Shown: positions 48,736 through 60,387 of the stretch, one piece after another
Position numbering within the stretch: position 1 is the first letter of the stretch
Layout: every line of letters starts with the position of its first letter
Source of the DNA: Coprinus comatus
Lineage: Eukaryota; Basidiomycota; Agaricomycetes; Agaricales; Agaricaceae
Reading direction: 5' to 3'
Assembly: GCA_034638255.1 (NCBI GenBank)
Contig: JAWPGT010000016.1
Location: forward strand, 186,001 to 250,000
Length of the DNA: 64,000 bases
Notes under the pieces: generated by a model
Told to the model about the DNA's origin: nothing
The model's database searches: none
What the model saw: only the letters and a program-made list of their open reading frames with translations
Translations under genes and position numbers: made by a program

Positions 48736-50348
48736 ATGATAATGGCTTACTTTGATGTCTGGGGGCGAAGTGAGTAATTGTATCTAATGTGAAGAATTTA
48801 ACTAATACTTGTGTGTGTCAGGGTCAGATGAATTGAGCGACGATACCGAACATAATCGATTTATCCTAGTCTTCATCCTGATGCAACTCATCGGCTGTGG
48901 TGGACTCGCTATCATTTTCTTGACCGCTGTATTTAGCAGACAGGTTAAACGTCATTCAACCTGGTATAGCTTATTGGCTCATGGGTGTTTTCCTGTGCTT
49001 GTTATTGCATATTGTTCTTTGCGGGACAACAAGTCGGGGACCCTCCCATTTTATCACTGTGCATGGTACAAGCTGCATTGATATATGCAGCGCCCTGCCT
49101 GTGAGTCTATTTTTTACTTCCGTGCCGACGTTGAGTTACTGAAGATGTCTCGGACGTCATTAGAACTGCGTGCACAACACTTTCTCTCGTTATCCATGTG
49201 CGTGTATTGCGAGGACCTTAATACGCGATCATTTATATAATTTATTCATTTACATTCTTCAGATGTTCCTCAACTTTCGGTCTTTGCTCAACACCTCTAA
49301 TCTCAAAGTAAGCCTTATGACGCAAATGTTGGTACGTATGCACAAATTGCTTGGATACGTCATTTTACTCACTTCTAGCTTGGTTCTCTAATATTTAGCT
49401 CCTGGGCACTCCTTACATCGTATGGCTGGTTGCGTTCATTGCCATTCTCGCGGTAAAGAGGTTTTATCTTGCATTTAGTATTTCTCCAGCTGACAAGGAT
49501 ACAGTTCGAGCTGCATCATCCCACCACTGTCCGACGCTCGCCGAAAGGAACTTACTGCGATTCGAGCTTGCCAATATTGTGAATACCATATCCTTGGGGA
49601 TTTGAATAACTGATTTATAAATTTCCCCTTCAGTTCTCGAATATCCTCAAGTATCGTTGCCGTAGCGACCCTTTCTATCGTCGTCTTACTCAGTGAGCGT
49701 ATTTTGCCGGCATCGGGTGGTATGATTTGCTAAATTTTGCATATGCCTATAAATACTTCAGTTATTCTCAGCCAACGGATCATGAAAAATCGACGAGCAT
49801 ATATGAACGAAAGACAAATGAGGTTTGCTATGCTTTTTCGGGTCCTTGCTTTCAGCGTAATAGGGACGATTGCTCTTGGGTACGTCATATATCTCTCGAG
49901 AAAATTGTCTAAGTTGTACTAAAATATTTATCATATAAAGACTGGCTGTAGCATTTATCATTTCTAAAAACCATGACATTGCGTTTGATATGGTTCTGGC
50001 TTCTCGTATGTTTCATTGTTGGCAACAATACCACTAATATTAATTCATTTTTACCTTTTCGCAGTCCCTGTGCTAGCCATTCCAATTTTTGGTAGTCAAA
50101 TGGTTAGCGTTATAACTTTAGTTGCTCCCCTCCACTGTGTCATATGTTCTGATTTTTCTACCATATAGGATTTAGTTCGGGTATGGACATGTAGGCCATC
50201 CGAACGTGAATATACGACAGGAAATTTGCCAAAGAGGGCAATTGAATTAGATCGTTTGAAGTTTGTGAGCCTGTCGTCAAATGGCACGACGACGACGACG
50301 TCATCTACTACGTCGCCCCTATATGCAACAGAAATATTTCCTAAATAG
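48736..50348 (+). CDS. GPCR-like polytopic membrane protein, paralogue 1 (one apparent frameshift)
   Basis: The exon pattern matches paralogue 2 at 51.6 kb step for step. Landmarks are SDELSDDTEHNRFILVFILMQLIGCGGLAI (first membrane helix), VFSRQVKRHSTWYS, a Trp/Cys-rich second helix ending IYAAPCL, TACTTLSLVIH, FLNFRSLL, IVWLVAFIAILA, FELHHPTTVRRSPKGTYC, SRISSSIVAVATLSIVVLLS, and a cytosolic tail beginning DLVRVWTCRPSERE and ending TEIFPK. About seven membrane helices are expected, as in fungal GPCR-like proteins whose ligands are unknown. At about 48976 the frame must slip by -1 (TTG-GCTCATGG, where paralogue 2 has an extra base) to continue into the helix; otherwise translation stops at 49081. 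All splice sites look intact, so either a sequencing error or a very recent inactivation is possible. Confidence 0.65.
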
Positions 50349-51551
50349 ACTTTTATTATGTATTTTTGTTTATCTTTTTTTCGCTTGGTTACTTGGTATT
50401 TCTTTTCCTTTATTGGTTTTCTGTGGACTACATAATGTAACGGATTGGGTAACGAAAATCGAGTTCCCATTTAATGGCATTGGTAGCCCGTCCTGAAAAT
50501 TTAAGCGTTCAAACATGCAACATGCCATACCACCCTACTTATGGTGCATTGATGGCAACTACTTTGCCAATGAGTGGCGACGTCTGGGGATTACTAGGAT
50601 GGTATATTGGGACACAATACCACGTGCTGACAAACCCACTGGTGGATATTCATGACTTCTTCAATCTTGTACATCCTACTCCAAGAGGATTTAGTAATAG
50701 AATCCATACAAGCACAATCGCCCGCACTTGAACTCCTCTGAGTTTAGCCAATCCATGTATCAGGTTTTCGAAATTACGACAACATTCTCATATAATGATC
50801 CGATCAGAGTGGTTCTTCACATTGGAGGGTACAAAGCACCTGTGTTCCTGCAGTATTTTTAGCAGAGAGAGCTGAAAGAAGGTGAGAGGGTATAAGGTCG
50901 GCTGGAACACAACCATATGTAAGAACTCCTAATAAGAGAACCGGTGTTCAAAAAGCATCATACATCAAGCAAAGAAGGTTAACATCGAGAGCATCGGGAT
51001 GTTGCGTACGAATCATATCGATTCACTATATTGGAGACTTTCAGCGTTATGCACGAGTCCAAAGTGCAGGGTCATTGAGATTTGTGTGATATAATCTTAT
51101 CAGTTAGCACGCTATAAATAGAAGTTGAGTCTTGGCTGACAATCACTAGTCACTGCTTTCATTCGTATCATATGTATTGGCATCACCCTTCTGTCTGCTA
51201 ACATTGACACTTGCCTGCATCGCATTCTCTTGTATGAACATCTTTGGACCAGTGATAGGCTATGGTTCCTACTACCTGTTCTGTGAACTCATATTGATGG
51301 GGCCGGCATAATATTCTCATGTCATGTACCAAAGTCAAAGGAACGGAGCATAAGGTGATTGAACTGATAGGCAATCAACAAAGCTTTTCTCACATCCTCG
51401 AGCTTGACTCGTGCGAGAAACTGATGAGCAGGCAACTATATATGCAAGACATCATTACAACTCAGCTCCTTTCTATTTTTCCCCACCTGGCTGTGAGGAA
51501 CCTCCATCGTCTACGCTCATTTTTCATACCTTGTACCCACTACCAGACAGG
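50349..51551. other. Intergenic region between the tandem paralogues
   Basis: No supported gene. Open frames at 50474-50731 and 51319-51555 have no recognisable motif. The region carries the 3' flank of paralogue 1 and the promoter of paralogue 2. Confidence 0.45.
51113..51121 (+). promoter_or_regulatory. TATA box upstream of GPCR-like paralogue 2
   Basis: TATAAATAG within CACGCTATAAATAGAAG, a consensus TATA box. It lies about 430 bases before ATG 51552, so the leader would be long or contain an intron. Confidence 0.4.
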
Positions 51552-53133
51552 ATGATGCACCACATGGATGAATGGGAACGAAGTGAGTGATCGGTAACTA
51601 CGGGGCTTGTGGGTCCCCAACGTTTCAACTCACGGCGAGTTCGAACAGGATCTGGGGGGCTGAGCCACGAGACCAGAAAGGACAGGGTTGTTCTTGCCTT
51701 TATCGTCATGCAACTCATCGGCTGTATTGGAATCACACTTACTATCGCGACTGCTGCCCTCAGTAAACAGGTCAAGCGCCATTCGACGTGGTACAGTTTT
51801 ATGGGGTCTTGGATATTCTCGTGCATAAGCTATTGCCTCTTGTTTTTTGGTGGACAGCAAGTTGGCGAGCCACCCGCTTTGTATCTATGCACGCTACAAG
51901 GGGCTCTCATATATGCAGCACCGTGCTTGTAAGTCCAAGTCACTATCATACTTTCAAATGACACCTGTTCCCTGAATATTCTTGGTAGAACATCATGCAC
52001 TACTCTATCTTTAGTCATTCATGTGAGTTTGCGGTGTACTACAAGCCCGGAATGGCCGGTAGTAAATTGGCAGTTGACCGCTATTCCCAGACGTTTCTCA
52101 ACTTCCGGTCACTGCTTTACAAATCAGGTTATGTTCAAATTGGCCTTCTCTCGGAAATGCTGGTTAGTATTTAGTTCTGCTATGAGCCAACTTCATTTTA
52201 ACCTACGCTCGTGAAAGCTTCTCGGTGTTCCGTACCTCGTATGGCTGGTGGTTTTTATCGGAATTCTTGCAGTAAGTCTTTTCCCAGTCTTACAGTGGTG
52301 ACGCTCATGGTAATAATATGTCTAGTTTGAGCTTCAGAACTCCACCACGGTCCGTCGATCACCACAAGGCACATATTGCGATTCCACCTCTACAATGCTG
52401 TGAGTGATCTTCTGCCACCTGTCATCGTCCTCATGATGAACGTCAACCGATATTAACCTCTATATTAAGGTCAAAGATATCTTCCATCGTCGTGGTGATT
52501 GCTACATTGGCCATCATCTCATTACTCAGTAAGCATTTTGACTACAAGTAGGTCGTAGGTTGTTCAAGTTCACATAACCTGCGTGATTAGCAATCTTGGG
52601 TTATTGTATCATAAAGAATAGGCATATTTTCCTTAAGGAGAGAAGCACAGTATCGTTCACTACACTTGCTCGAGCCATAGTCTTTAGCGTGATAGGTACA
52701 CTTGCTCTAGGGTAAGAAGTTGTTCCAGAATCATTCTACCGCTTTTTTGATCACTGGTGCAGGCTAGCGGTGTCTTTTATAATTACAAACGATCATGACA
52801 ACGTTTTTGATTTGGTTCTTGCTTCATGTGCGTGAACTTGTGTGTGTTTTATCGATGCCCCATACTCATGTTAGTATACCAGTGCCCATCCTAGCATTTC
52901 TGACTTTCGGCACTCAGATGGTTAGTTATTTTTCTCCTGTAATCTTTACAATGTGGCACAGACCGACTTCTTCCATCTTTTAGGATATAATTCGTGTGTG
53001 GATGTGCCAACGAGGGGTATATGAGCCTGCAAGCACGTCGGATAGAGAAGAACAGAGACATTTGAGGGATATAAGCTTGTCCTCCAACGCAAGCACAGTG
53101 ACAAATCACAGGTTCACATCCCACTTGAGGTAA
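51552..53133 (+). CDS. GPCR-like polytopic membrane protein, paralogue 2
   Basis: An intact multi-exon version of the family, about 350 residues. It starts MMHHMDEWER and joins RKDRVVLAFIVMQLIGCIGI (helix 1), LSKQVKRHSTWYSFMGSWIF (loop plus helix 2), FFGGQQVGEPPALYLCTLQ, ALIYAAPCL, TSCTTLSLVIH, TFLNFRSLLYKSG, GVPYLVWLVVFIGILA, FELQNSTTVRRSPQGTYC, SSIVVVIATLAIISLL, PVPILAFLTFGTQM, and a tail DIIRVWMCQRG...HRFTSHLR. The pattern HxTWxS...LLFFxGQQ...C..Q.AL.YA.P recurs in all three paralogues of this window. A Cys in the second extracellular-side segment and the short exons are also shared. Likely a plasma-membrane sensor-type 7TM protein of a basidiomycete-specific family; ligand and G-protein coupling are not known. 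Confidence 0.75.
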
Positions 53134-53259
53134 CATTCGTTACTTGGAGGTTTCCCGTCATGTTATGATTATGATATTTTTTTATTATTCTTTTATTATT
53201 CCTTTCTTTTTGGGGTTCGGGAGCATGTTTCCTAAGATAGTAATGATTAAATCACGTTT

Positions 53260-54042
53260 TTATGAATTCAACTTCTGTAAACATTCAATCACAAGTCCAA
53301 TTCCCTTCTTAACATCCTCCACGTCCTTGGGTTGCATATGGTTAATTAAGCCTCCCAGTTTGTCGGGATGCCATCGCAAGTAAGAACTCCGGGTCCTATC
53401 CTTCTTTGTCGCTTTGGTATTTCGAACTGTCAACCCCTCCATCAGAAACTCTCCTATCCGTTTAATATTTAAATCCCTGAAGCAAATTTCCTCCTGGTTG
53501 CCGTTGTGTTTTACTGGCCAAGGAATATCTTTAAACCTCAGCGTTTTTTCATCGCCCATATCACGAAGTTTGACCATCAAGTCATTCCAGCGACTCTCAT
53601 AGTCATCCCACCGCTCTTGAATTTGCTTCTCTATTTCTCGCAATTTAAGTTCTTCTCTTATGGCATTCGTTCTATCCCAGTCTCTCCGACCTTCTGAATC
53701 CCTCAAGACACCACCTGATCGAACCCAATCCTCTTCTCCTTTACGTGCTTCCTCAGCCTCACAGGCTAGACGTTCTTGTCTCCGTTGGGCTTGTAGTTTT
53801 TCTTCTGCTTCCCATTCCTCGTCAGCCAGGCTCTTTCCTTTATTTCCTTCATTTCTAATTCCTTTAATATTTGGAACTGGAAGTCCATTCCCATTCGGCG
53901 GTGATTCCGACTTCACGTTGGAACTGGGAGAAAAGACCAAGTAACCTAGCCCAGGAATTCGAGGCGACACTGTCTGCATTGAGCTGGTAGATTTGGCCGC
54001 TTTGTTTGAGAACAATGATGAAGCTGTAGGGAAACCGTTCAT
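53260..54042 (-). CDS. Coiled-coil protein with C-terminal J-domain-like HPDK region
   Basis: A single-exon frame of about 260 residues from ATG 54042 (MNGFPTASSLFSNKAAKS). A Ser/Pro-rich N-terminus (GLGYLVFSPSSNVKSES) is followed by a long charged helix (EEWEAEEKLQAQRRQERLACEAEEARKGEEDW; REELKLREIEKQIQERWDDYES), probably a coiled coil. A C-terminal block RSSYLRWHPDKLGGLINHM...VKKGIGLVIECLQKLNS completes it. RWHPDK followed by a helix resembles the degenerate J-like C-terminus of NFKBIL1-type proteins and related basidiomycete hypotheticals. Helices I and II of a true J domain are not evident, so a canonical Hsp70 co-chaperone role is not supported. It lies tail-to-tail with paralogue 2, 126 bases away. 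Confidence 0.7.
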   Translation of the reverse strand: MNGFPTASSLFSNKAAKSTSSMQTVSPRIPGLGYLVFSPSSNVKSESPPNGNGLPVPNIKGIRNEGNKGKSLADEEWEAEEKLQAQRRQERLACEAEEARKGEEDWVRSGGVLRDSEGRRDWDRTNAIREELKLREIEKQIQERWDDYESRWNDLMVKLRDMGDEKTLRFKDIPWPVKHNGNQEEICFRDLNIKRIGEFLMEGLTVRNTKATKKDRTRSSYLRWHPDKLGGLINHMQPKDVEDVKKGIGLVIECLQKLNS

Positions 54043-54461
54043 TGTCAGGTAGGAAGTGTCGTACACGAGCCGTCGAGGGATGAGGCCTTGAGGCCAAGTT
54101 GTTTGCTTAATTACATCTTCACAAGTTTACGCGTGATGGCGAACGCGAACTGTCATGTGACTATGGCATTAAGGGTAGGCACAGGGAGCCTGAGTGAGTG
54201 AAGGTACGCGCTCAAGGGGGAAGTTAACCAGGGGTTGACATTTTCATTTTTTTATATCAGGAAAAATAAGAAAATCTACGTGAAGTCACACAGCTGCCGG
54301 GAAACACATAGTAAAGCCACACGAGTTGACAACGGGAAAGTACGTAAACACATACAGATGAAAACCGAGACACATCTACATAAAATCACACAGGGAAAAA
54401 AATATAGGTATAAGCGAGAAAAGGCTACACGAAATCACAAATGAAAAACAAAAATGTTAAA
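54043..54461. other. Spacer before the second repeat copy
   Basis: A divergent promoter region for the J-like gene, followed by A-rich sequence with several AAATCACAC-like and CACAC motifs (54280-54460). These motifs recur just inside the start of the repeat, so the repeat may extend upstream in a degenerate form in this copy. Confidence 0.45.
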
Positions 54462-56514
54462 ACATAAAATCACACAAAGATTGTTACACAAAATCACACA
54501 CAAGTATGGTTTAAGGGAGATCACATCAATCATGAATGAAAACGAGAAGAAATAAACAGATGGAAAGGAAGAAAGAAAAAGAGAAAAGAATGCCCAAAGC
54601 CACACAAGTGACAAAGGAATGTGCGGGAGCGGTGTAAAGATTGAGTGCCTGAGTGGATTGATCGCAGAGCCAAGCAGTTGGTGTGGCAAGGATATTTGGG
54701 AGATTGCCAACTGCTAGACAATTAGATGTGAATAATATATTGGAGGCGGACCCGAATTTGCTGTTGAAATATGAGCACAGACCGCTCGATGCAAATGGTT
54801 GCTTACCACACTCCGAGAAAGTCCTAGTAGTAAAGATCGAGGGGTGGTAGTCATTGGAATGGGTTGAATGAAACATTTCAAAGAAATGAAGCCAGTGGGG
54901 AGATCGAACCGGTCGTCGTTGACAAAAGTTCAAACATATGAGCAACAAATGAAGCCTTGACAGATAGGCAAATCTGCCTAAATCACAACTGTCAGCAAGA
55001 GCTTAAAGATCGACAACCTGAAATCCTACCTAATATCAATACGATATCGCTCCAGCTCCAGTCATTCAGTCACTTCATGAGAGCCCACTGCTGATCTACT
55101 CCATTCTTAACCTGCATCCCGCATCGACATCTCGTCGAATACATTCAACAGATTCCACACCCTGGAAGGGAGTCCATCACGACATGCCTTCCCCCCTCGC
55201 AATGCAGCCTCCGCTATCCGAATTCAAGACGCGGGGGTCGTATAATACGAGGGATAACTTCCGGACGCGCCGGATCACACCAGGAACCAGCGGCCATACG
55301 GGCAGTCTGCAAACATCAATGGTAGACTATCATAGTGGTTCATCCAGGAGAGGGGCTATAGGATGACGAAGAGAGCGAACGGACAGCAGAGCTGGACATT
55401 ATCCCTCGAGTTGATCATCGAAACCACACAGCTTTTATACTGTTATTGGATTGAGATCTATGAGTAAGAGAGAGAAGAGTCGTCAGCTCGACAAGTATTA
55501 GAAAAGAAGAGAGGGATTTCGACTCACTGGTGGTCGTCGATGGTCAAGAGTAGATGGGATTATTAGGTAGGACCTTTAGCCTTTTATGTGTTTCTGAGCT
55601 TTGTTCATGTTTGAAATTTCTCAGATCGAAACATGTGTAAGTGAGGTGTAGTGTGGCCAGAAAACCATTGAATAAAAATAGAAGCTCCGTCGAAACAATT
55701 CACCCTACCATTCTGAGTAGGGCATCATGATGAGAAAGTTATTGTCTAGGCTCTCGAAGGTTCCACATAGGTGCAGTTGACACAGTAGTATTATTAAGGA
55801 GTGTTTAAACCCACATGTACCGAGATTTGATGAACTTTAGTTGACAAATGGATTTCTGTGGGGAAGAATCGGCACAGTGACCCCCTCGAAGCTAATCCCA
55901 GCAAAGTAGTTGGAAGAGTCGTAATGTTGATCATGAAAGAACGGACGAGCTGAAGCAAGTCTTGAATGACAACACAAATCTTGAGGTTGTTTGCAGGGTC
56001 ACAGAGTAGAAAGTATTATACAAAGAAAACAGGAGAAATGGGCGGAAAATCAACGAGGTGTAGCGCCCTGAAGCCTGAGCACTGCTAAGGCGTACGCAGG
56101 AGCCATCATGTATTTTTACGACTGTGACACACTGCAATTGCACAGAAATAAAAAAGAATCAGCGCGGTGGTCTCGATCGGTTATGTCCGGCAGTCACTCG
56201 TCGCGTTGAAGGAACCCAATATAAGAGTAAATTTTAAACGTATGCAATGACACGAGTCTTGGTATATTTTGAGGTCTTGATAGCACAATGTATAGAGAAA
56301 AGCAGGAGCGGCACGTGCGGAGAATTAAGTATCAACGATACTACTAGGACTGAAAAGTGTGTAGTACAGTGCGGCACAGGAGTTCAGTCACTCTTCGCAG
56401 TGTGTGACGCGTTCCTGTAACAACGGAGTGGAATTTATTTTTGGCCACACTTGTGATGGCATGCAAGAATAGGGGTGAGAACACGAACAACGACGATTGT
56501 GTATGACTATCCAG
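54462..56514. repeat. 2.1 kb dispersed repeat, copy 2
   Basis: A direct-orientation second copy of the repeat at 8030-10115. The central 670 bases are almost identical, including an identical 60-codon frame (55184-55366; MPSPLAMQPPLSEF...). The outer parts differ by scattered substitutions and indels. An equivalent longer frame in copy 1 is broken here by a stop at about 55094, which argues against that frame being a conserved protein. No transposase or reverse transcriptase is encoded. The nature of the element is unresolved. Confidence 0.85.
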
Positions 56515-56668
56515 TTACAAGAAAGCATTAATACAACTGTTCAACCTTCAAACAAAAACAATTTAACGAACACAGTCCAATCACAATACAATAAAAAAAA
56601 ATTGGCCTAAAAACAGGGTCTCCAAAATTGTGCACCGCACTCGCGCTGATAACTGTAGTACATCATAT

Positions 56669-58311
56669 TCAACCTCTTGTGAACGTGAATCTCCTCTGGG
56701 TATGACCTTCATTTGAAGCTTCATCACCAAAAGAGGAAAGTTCTCCCAAAGTCGACCCAAACCTAATATTAGGACTCGCACCATTCGGAGGCGGCGGACG
56801 CCAAAACATCCATGTGAGAAGTAAATCCTAATGTAATTTCGAGATTAGTAAATGTAGATTCTGAAATCTGCTGAAGGAACGTACTCTCTGTGTTCCAAAT
56901 ATTATAGATGCAGCCAATGCCACTGTTACAAATTAATTATTTGAGATAGATCAGTTGGTTGGCCTTTTTGTAAACCGATCTAAGAGATATTTTACCCACT
57001 TGCACCAAGTATAATATCAAAAATAGCTCCCCTGGTCCTCGTGATTAGAAATACAAGGCCAATCCTTCAAAGTTCAAATGAGCCATGGCCTAGAAATCGA
57101 ACGTAAAAAGGCACAAATATTAACATACCCGGCAGCAGTAAGAACAACACCAGTGAACAATAGTAATTGAAAGGCCAGCATCAACGATTGAGAGAATCCT
57201 TCGATATCAGATTTATGTCGGAAAAGTATAATGCCAATGATGACTAGGATCGTATTAGGGAATACGTAACATTTGGTACCATTGGTATTGCTCACCTTCT
57301 AAGATGGCAATTATCACAGCTATTGAGGTAGCTGTCCCCGAGGTAATTTTAGGCCTATCCATAAAATGAAGACCAAAAGTCATTAAAGTCATTAATACAT
57401 GCCGAAAAAAGGATATCTGAGACGTACAGGAAGCTATTCACTATCACACAAAATGTACCATTATGTGATAACTGTACATCTGCTGAATGTCTGATGGCAT
57501 ACTAAAAGATGGTGATGGTCATGGGTGCGTCGATGAATGATGGATGAAAGGATATCAAAATCAGTATAAAGACTTACGATCAGAAATGCTATAAAGACAA
57601 CCGTTCCAAGCATCCATGGCACACAAACCAGCTAAGTATAACCAAATGCCTTGCATTATCATTCCACCCCATTATGATTTCGATAATATTGATACAACGC
57701 ACCCCAGTTGTTAACCATCTTCTCTTTGTAAATCTCACCGAGTAAAAGGCCGATTGTACGTTGAGTAAAAGCTATCGAAACCATCCGAGTCAGTATAGTA
57801 GATAGTGAATATGACAAAAATCTAGAAGAACACACATATAGAATCAGCGCCAACGAGGTAAAACCAACTCTAAAAACAACGTATCAATCAGTCATACGTA
57901 TCAGCCACCAACGGCGATCCCTCATCAGAACAATTCGAGCCAAAATAACTCACAAATGAGGCATAGCGTAAACCAAAGCTGACTGAACCAAACAAATCCT
58001 ACTACCACTCCCAATTTGTGTCCCGTCTTGTTGACCAGCAAAGAAAAGTAAGGTAAAAGAAATCCCCCAAACAATCCAAGAAATACAGAAACTGAACCAT
58101 GTTGGATGCCGGTGAACTCTTGAAGAAAAAACGGCTGTTAATGTGATTATCAAGAAACCTAATGTGCCTGCCAGCTGAAGAGCGAGAAAGACATTAATTA
58201 ATGTTTGATCTGCGTGGGGGTAGAATATAAAAGGTGAGTCTCAAGTAAAATATTGAGATTCAGTCCAGCCGCCCGACAGTGCTAGGGCTAGTATTGCGCA
58301 CCTTGTGCCAT
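56669..58311 (-). CDS. GPCR-like polytopic membrane protein, paralogue 3 (inverted)
   Basis: A minus-strand gene with the same architecture as the two + strand paralogues. The first exon is MAQ only. Exon 2 gives DQTLINVFLALQLAGTLGF, ITLTAVFSSRVHRHPTWFSF, a second helix ISWIVWGISFTLLFFAGQQ, and CLVQSALVYAMPHL. Later exons give QRTIGLLLGEIY, LVCVPWMLGTVVFIAFLI, VQLSHNGTFCVI, TSIAVIIAILE, and helices near 57100-57200 (FQLLLFTGVVLTAAGY). The tail begins FWRPPPPNGASPNIRFG and ends RRFTFTRG. It is clearly more diverged from the other two than they are from each other (HPTW for HSTW, different tail). Exon borders in the middle and the last third are approximate. Confidence 0.65.
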
Positions 58312-60387
58312 TCTCAATTTCTCTTGTGTGGATCCCAGTCTTTATCTTCAACGTTTCAACACAGTTTCAGCTATGAACAAAAATCACCACCGTCTTGCAA
58401 ATCAATGCAAGAAAAGAAAGGAAATAAAAAAAAAATGACCAGAGGGAAGAGGAAGAGGCAAAGAGCGCAAGAGTGCATATGGATCATATAACAGCTATAT
58501 ATTGGAAATGGATCTCTCCTAGACCTTCAATGGTCTTCTTTAATGTCTTGACAGTGTTGCGTTATGTCTGCCTAACGTCAGTCAACCTCAGCAATGATTA
58601 TCTTTGATGTGTAACAACCGGTTGATGCCCAGTAACTGGCTCAAAGTCATTTTCAATCATGAACATCTCAGAGTCAGCTTGTACCTATTACAGCTTACGT
58701 GGAATTATATCATGGAAGCCGCTGAGATACATTCCCAACTGAACAGTGAAATATGGTGGGTAAAGCTTGAAGTTTGGAATTTTTTTAGATATTTGCGTCT
58801 TTCAACATAGCAACAGTCAAGTGAACAAAATGTCACCAGGCCTCGGGTAATGTAGAGTTCATTATTGACGTTGATTAGTTATAACCTACCAGCGTGTGAA
58901 TGACATATGGTAATACAAAGTATGGAATGAGACTGGGTTTAATAATATTAGACTGGAGCAATCAAGTGGAGGTGGAGTGAGCTCATATATTGTACACCTG
59001 GATAATTGAATCTGAGAGAGAAGAAAGGTTGAATCACAGACCTTCTGGATTGAGTTGCTCAAATTTCAACCGCGACCCCGTAATTTCTTATGATTCATCG
59101 TATTTATATATAAAGCTGCGTACTTCTCATATCCCTTTCATCCTACTCAGACCAACGGAAACAACAATAAATCAGCGCTGAAAATGTGTCTGCTGAAACT
59201 TGGCAACCTTTCAACCTGACTGGTAACTTTCTTCTGCTAACTGTGTCAACTCTCAATTTCAAAAACGGAGTGTTGAATCCGGGCTAGAAGCTTGCAGCTT
59301 AAGATCCGAGACCTTGAGGCTGCCCTGTTCTGCCTCGATCGTGGGTGAGGTGGTGAAACTTACAGCACTGCCTCACTGTTATTTGTAGTAAATTCGGTGC
59401 ATTTCAATGGGTTCCAATTATGTCAAGCCAAGCACGAAAGATGATTGGCCAGAAGGTCATTTTGTGTGGAAACGAGTGGAGAAGTGGGCACGATAACATT
59501 TAAACAGTAATTTTAGGTGTACGTTGACGTTGAACAACGTCATGTTCTATTATAGAGACAATCTACTTTCATCTGGATCCTGGAGTCGTTTCACTTGCTT
59601 AGGACTTCAACAGAATAGATGCAGAACTTACTGTCAACAACTCAACATTAGGAAATCGTTCTGTTTTAACCCCTACTCAAAACTAGACACGGGCTTGATA
59701 TACCATCATGTGCATAGCCCCAAGTCAGATACATCCTATAGGGATTTGGATAATACAGATCCAGGTCCTGTCCCTAGACCGTGCGTAACACGGGTATACT
59801 GCTAGTGTACATACATACAATAGCATACAATACCAGGTGTAATTTGTGCGAGATGTATCGTCGACCCTTATGGTTACTAACCGAAAGGATCGATGAAAGC
59901 TTACTAAGCTACTAGAGTTGGCGATTAACGGGGCTGGAATTGGGTCGAGCCGAAGTCAAGCCCTTGGTGACAATCATACTAGGCGGAGTCTAGTGGAGCA
60001 CAATATCACATATGCAGCGCGGATCCTCCCCTTGGCTCATACCATTTCTATATTTTGGACGGTACTATCCTTCACCAGTATGTGCGAGGATACGGTCAGT
60101 ATTGGCGTGTATACACTATATAGTACTGTATACACATTTATGAACCCAAACCTAGAGCGTTCAAACACGCCTCAACAACTTTTGTCCCTATCCCGACGCC
60201 GGCTTCCCGCAATGTACCCGATATAGCATAATGTAGCCGGTGCTCCAGATCAACATCGGGAAAAAAACGTGCACGATCAGGGTTTTATATAAATAGTCTG
60301 ATTGGAGGTAACGTTGCATAAAAAGAGAAAAACCAAATTGTCACGAGCTTTCAGAGAGAGCTCATCCCATTCTTGTCCTTACCCACC
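58312..60387. other. Divergent intergenic region (2.1 kb)
   Basis: Separates paralogue 3 (-) from the DUF6533-type gene (+), so it must hold both promoters. No gene is recognised; short frames at 58279-58491, 59524-59805 and 59918-60226 have no motif. Confidence 0.45.
60286..60295 (+). promoter_or_regulatory. TATA box of the DUF6533-type gene
   Basis: TATATAAATA within GGTTTTATATAAATAG, a strong TATA match about 93 bases before ATG 60388. This is an ordinary fungal spacing for promoter plus short leader. Confidence 0.65.

Noticed and set aside
50474..50731. Frame of 85 codons between paralogues 1 and 2
   Set aside because: No motif or similarity to neighbours.
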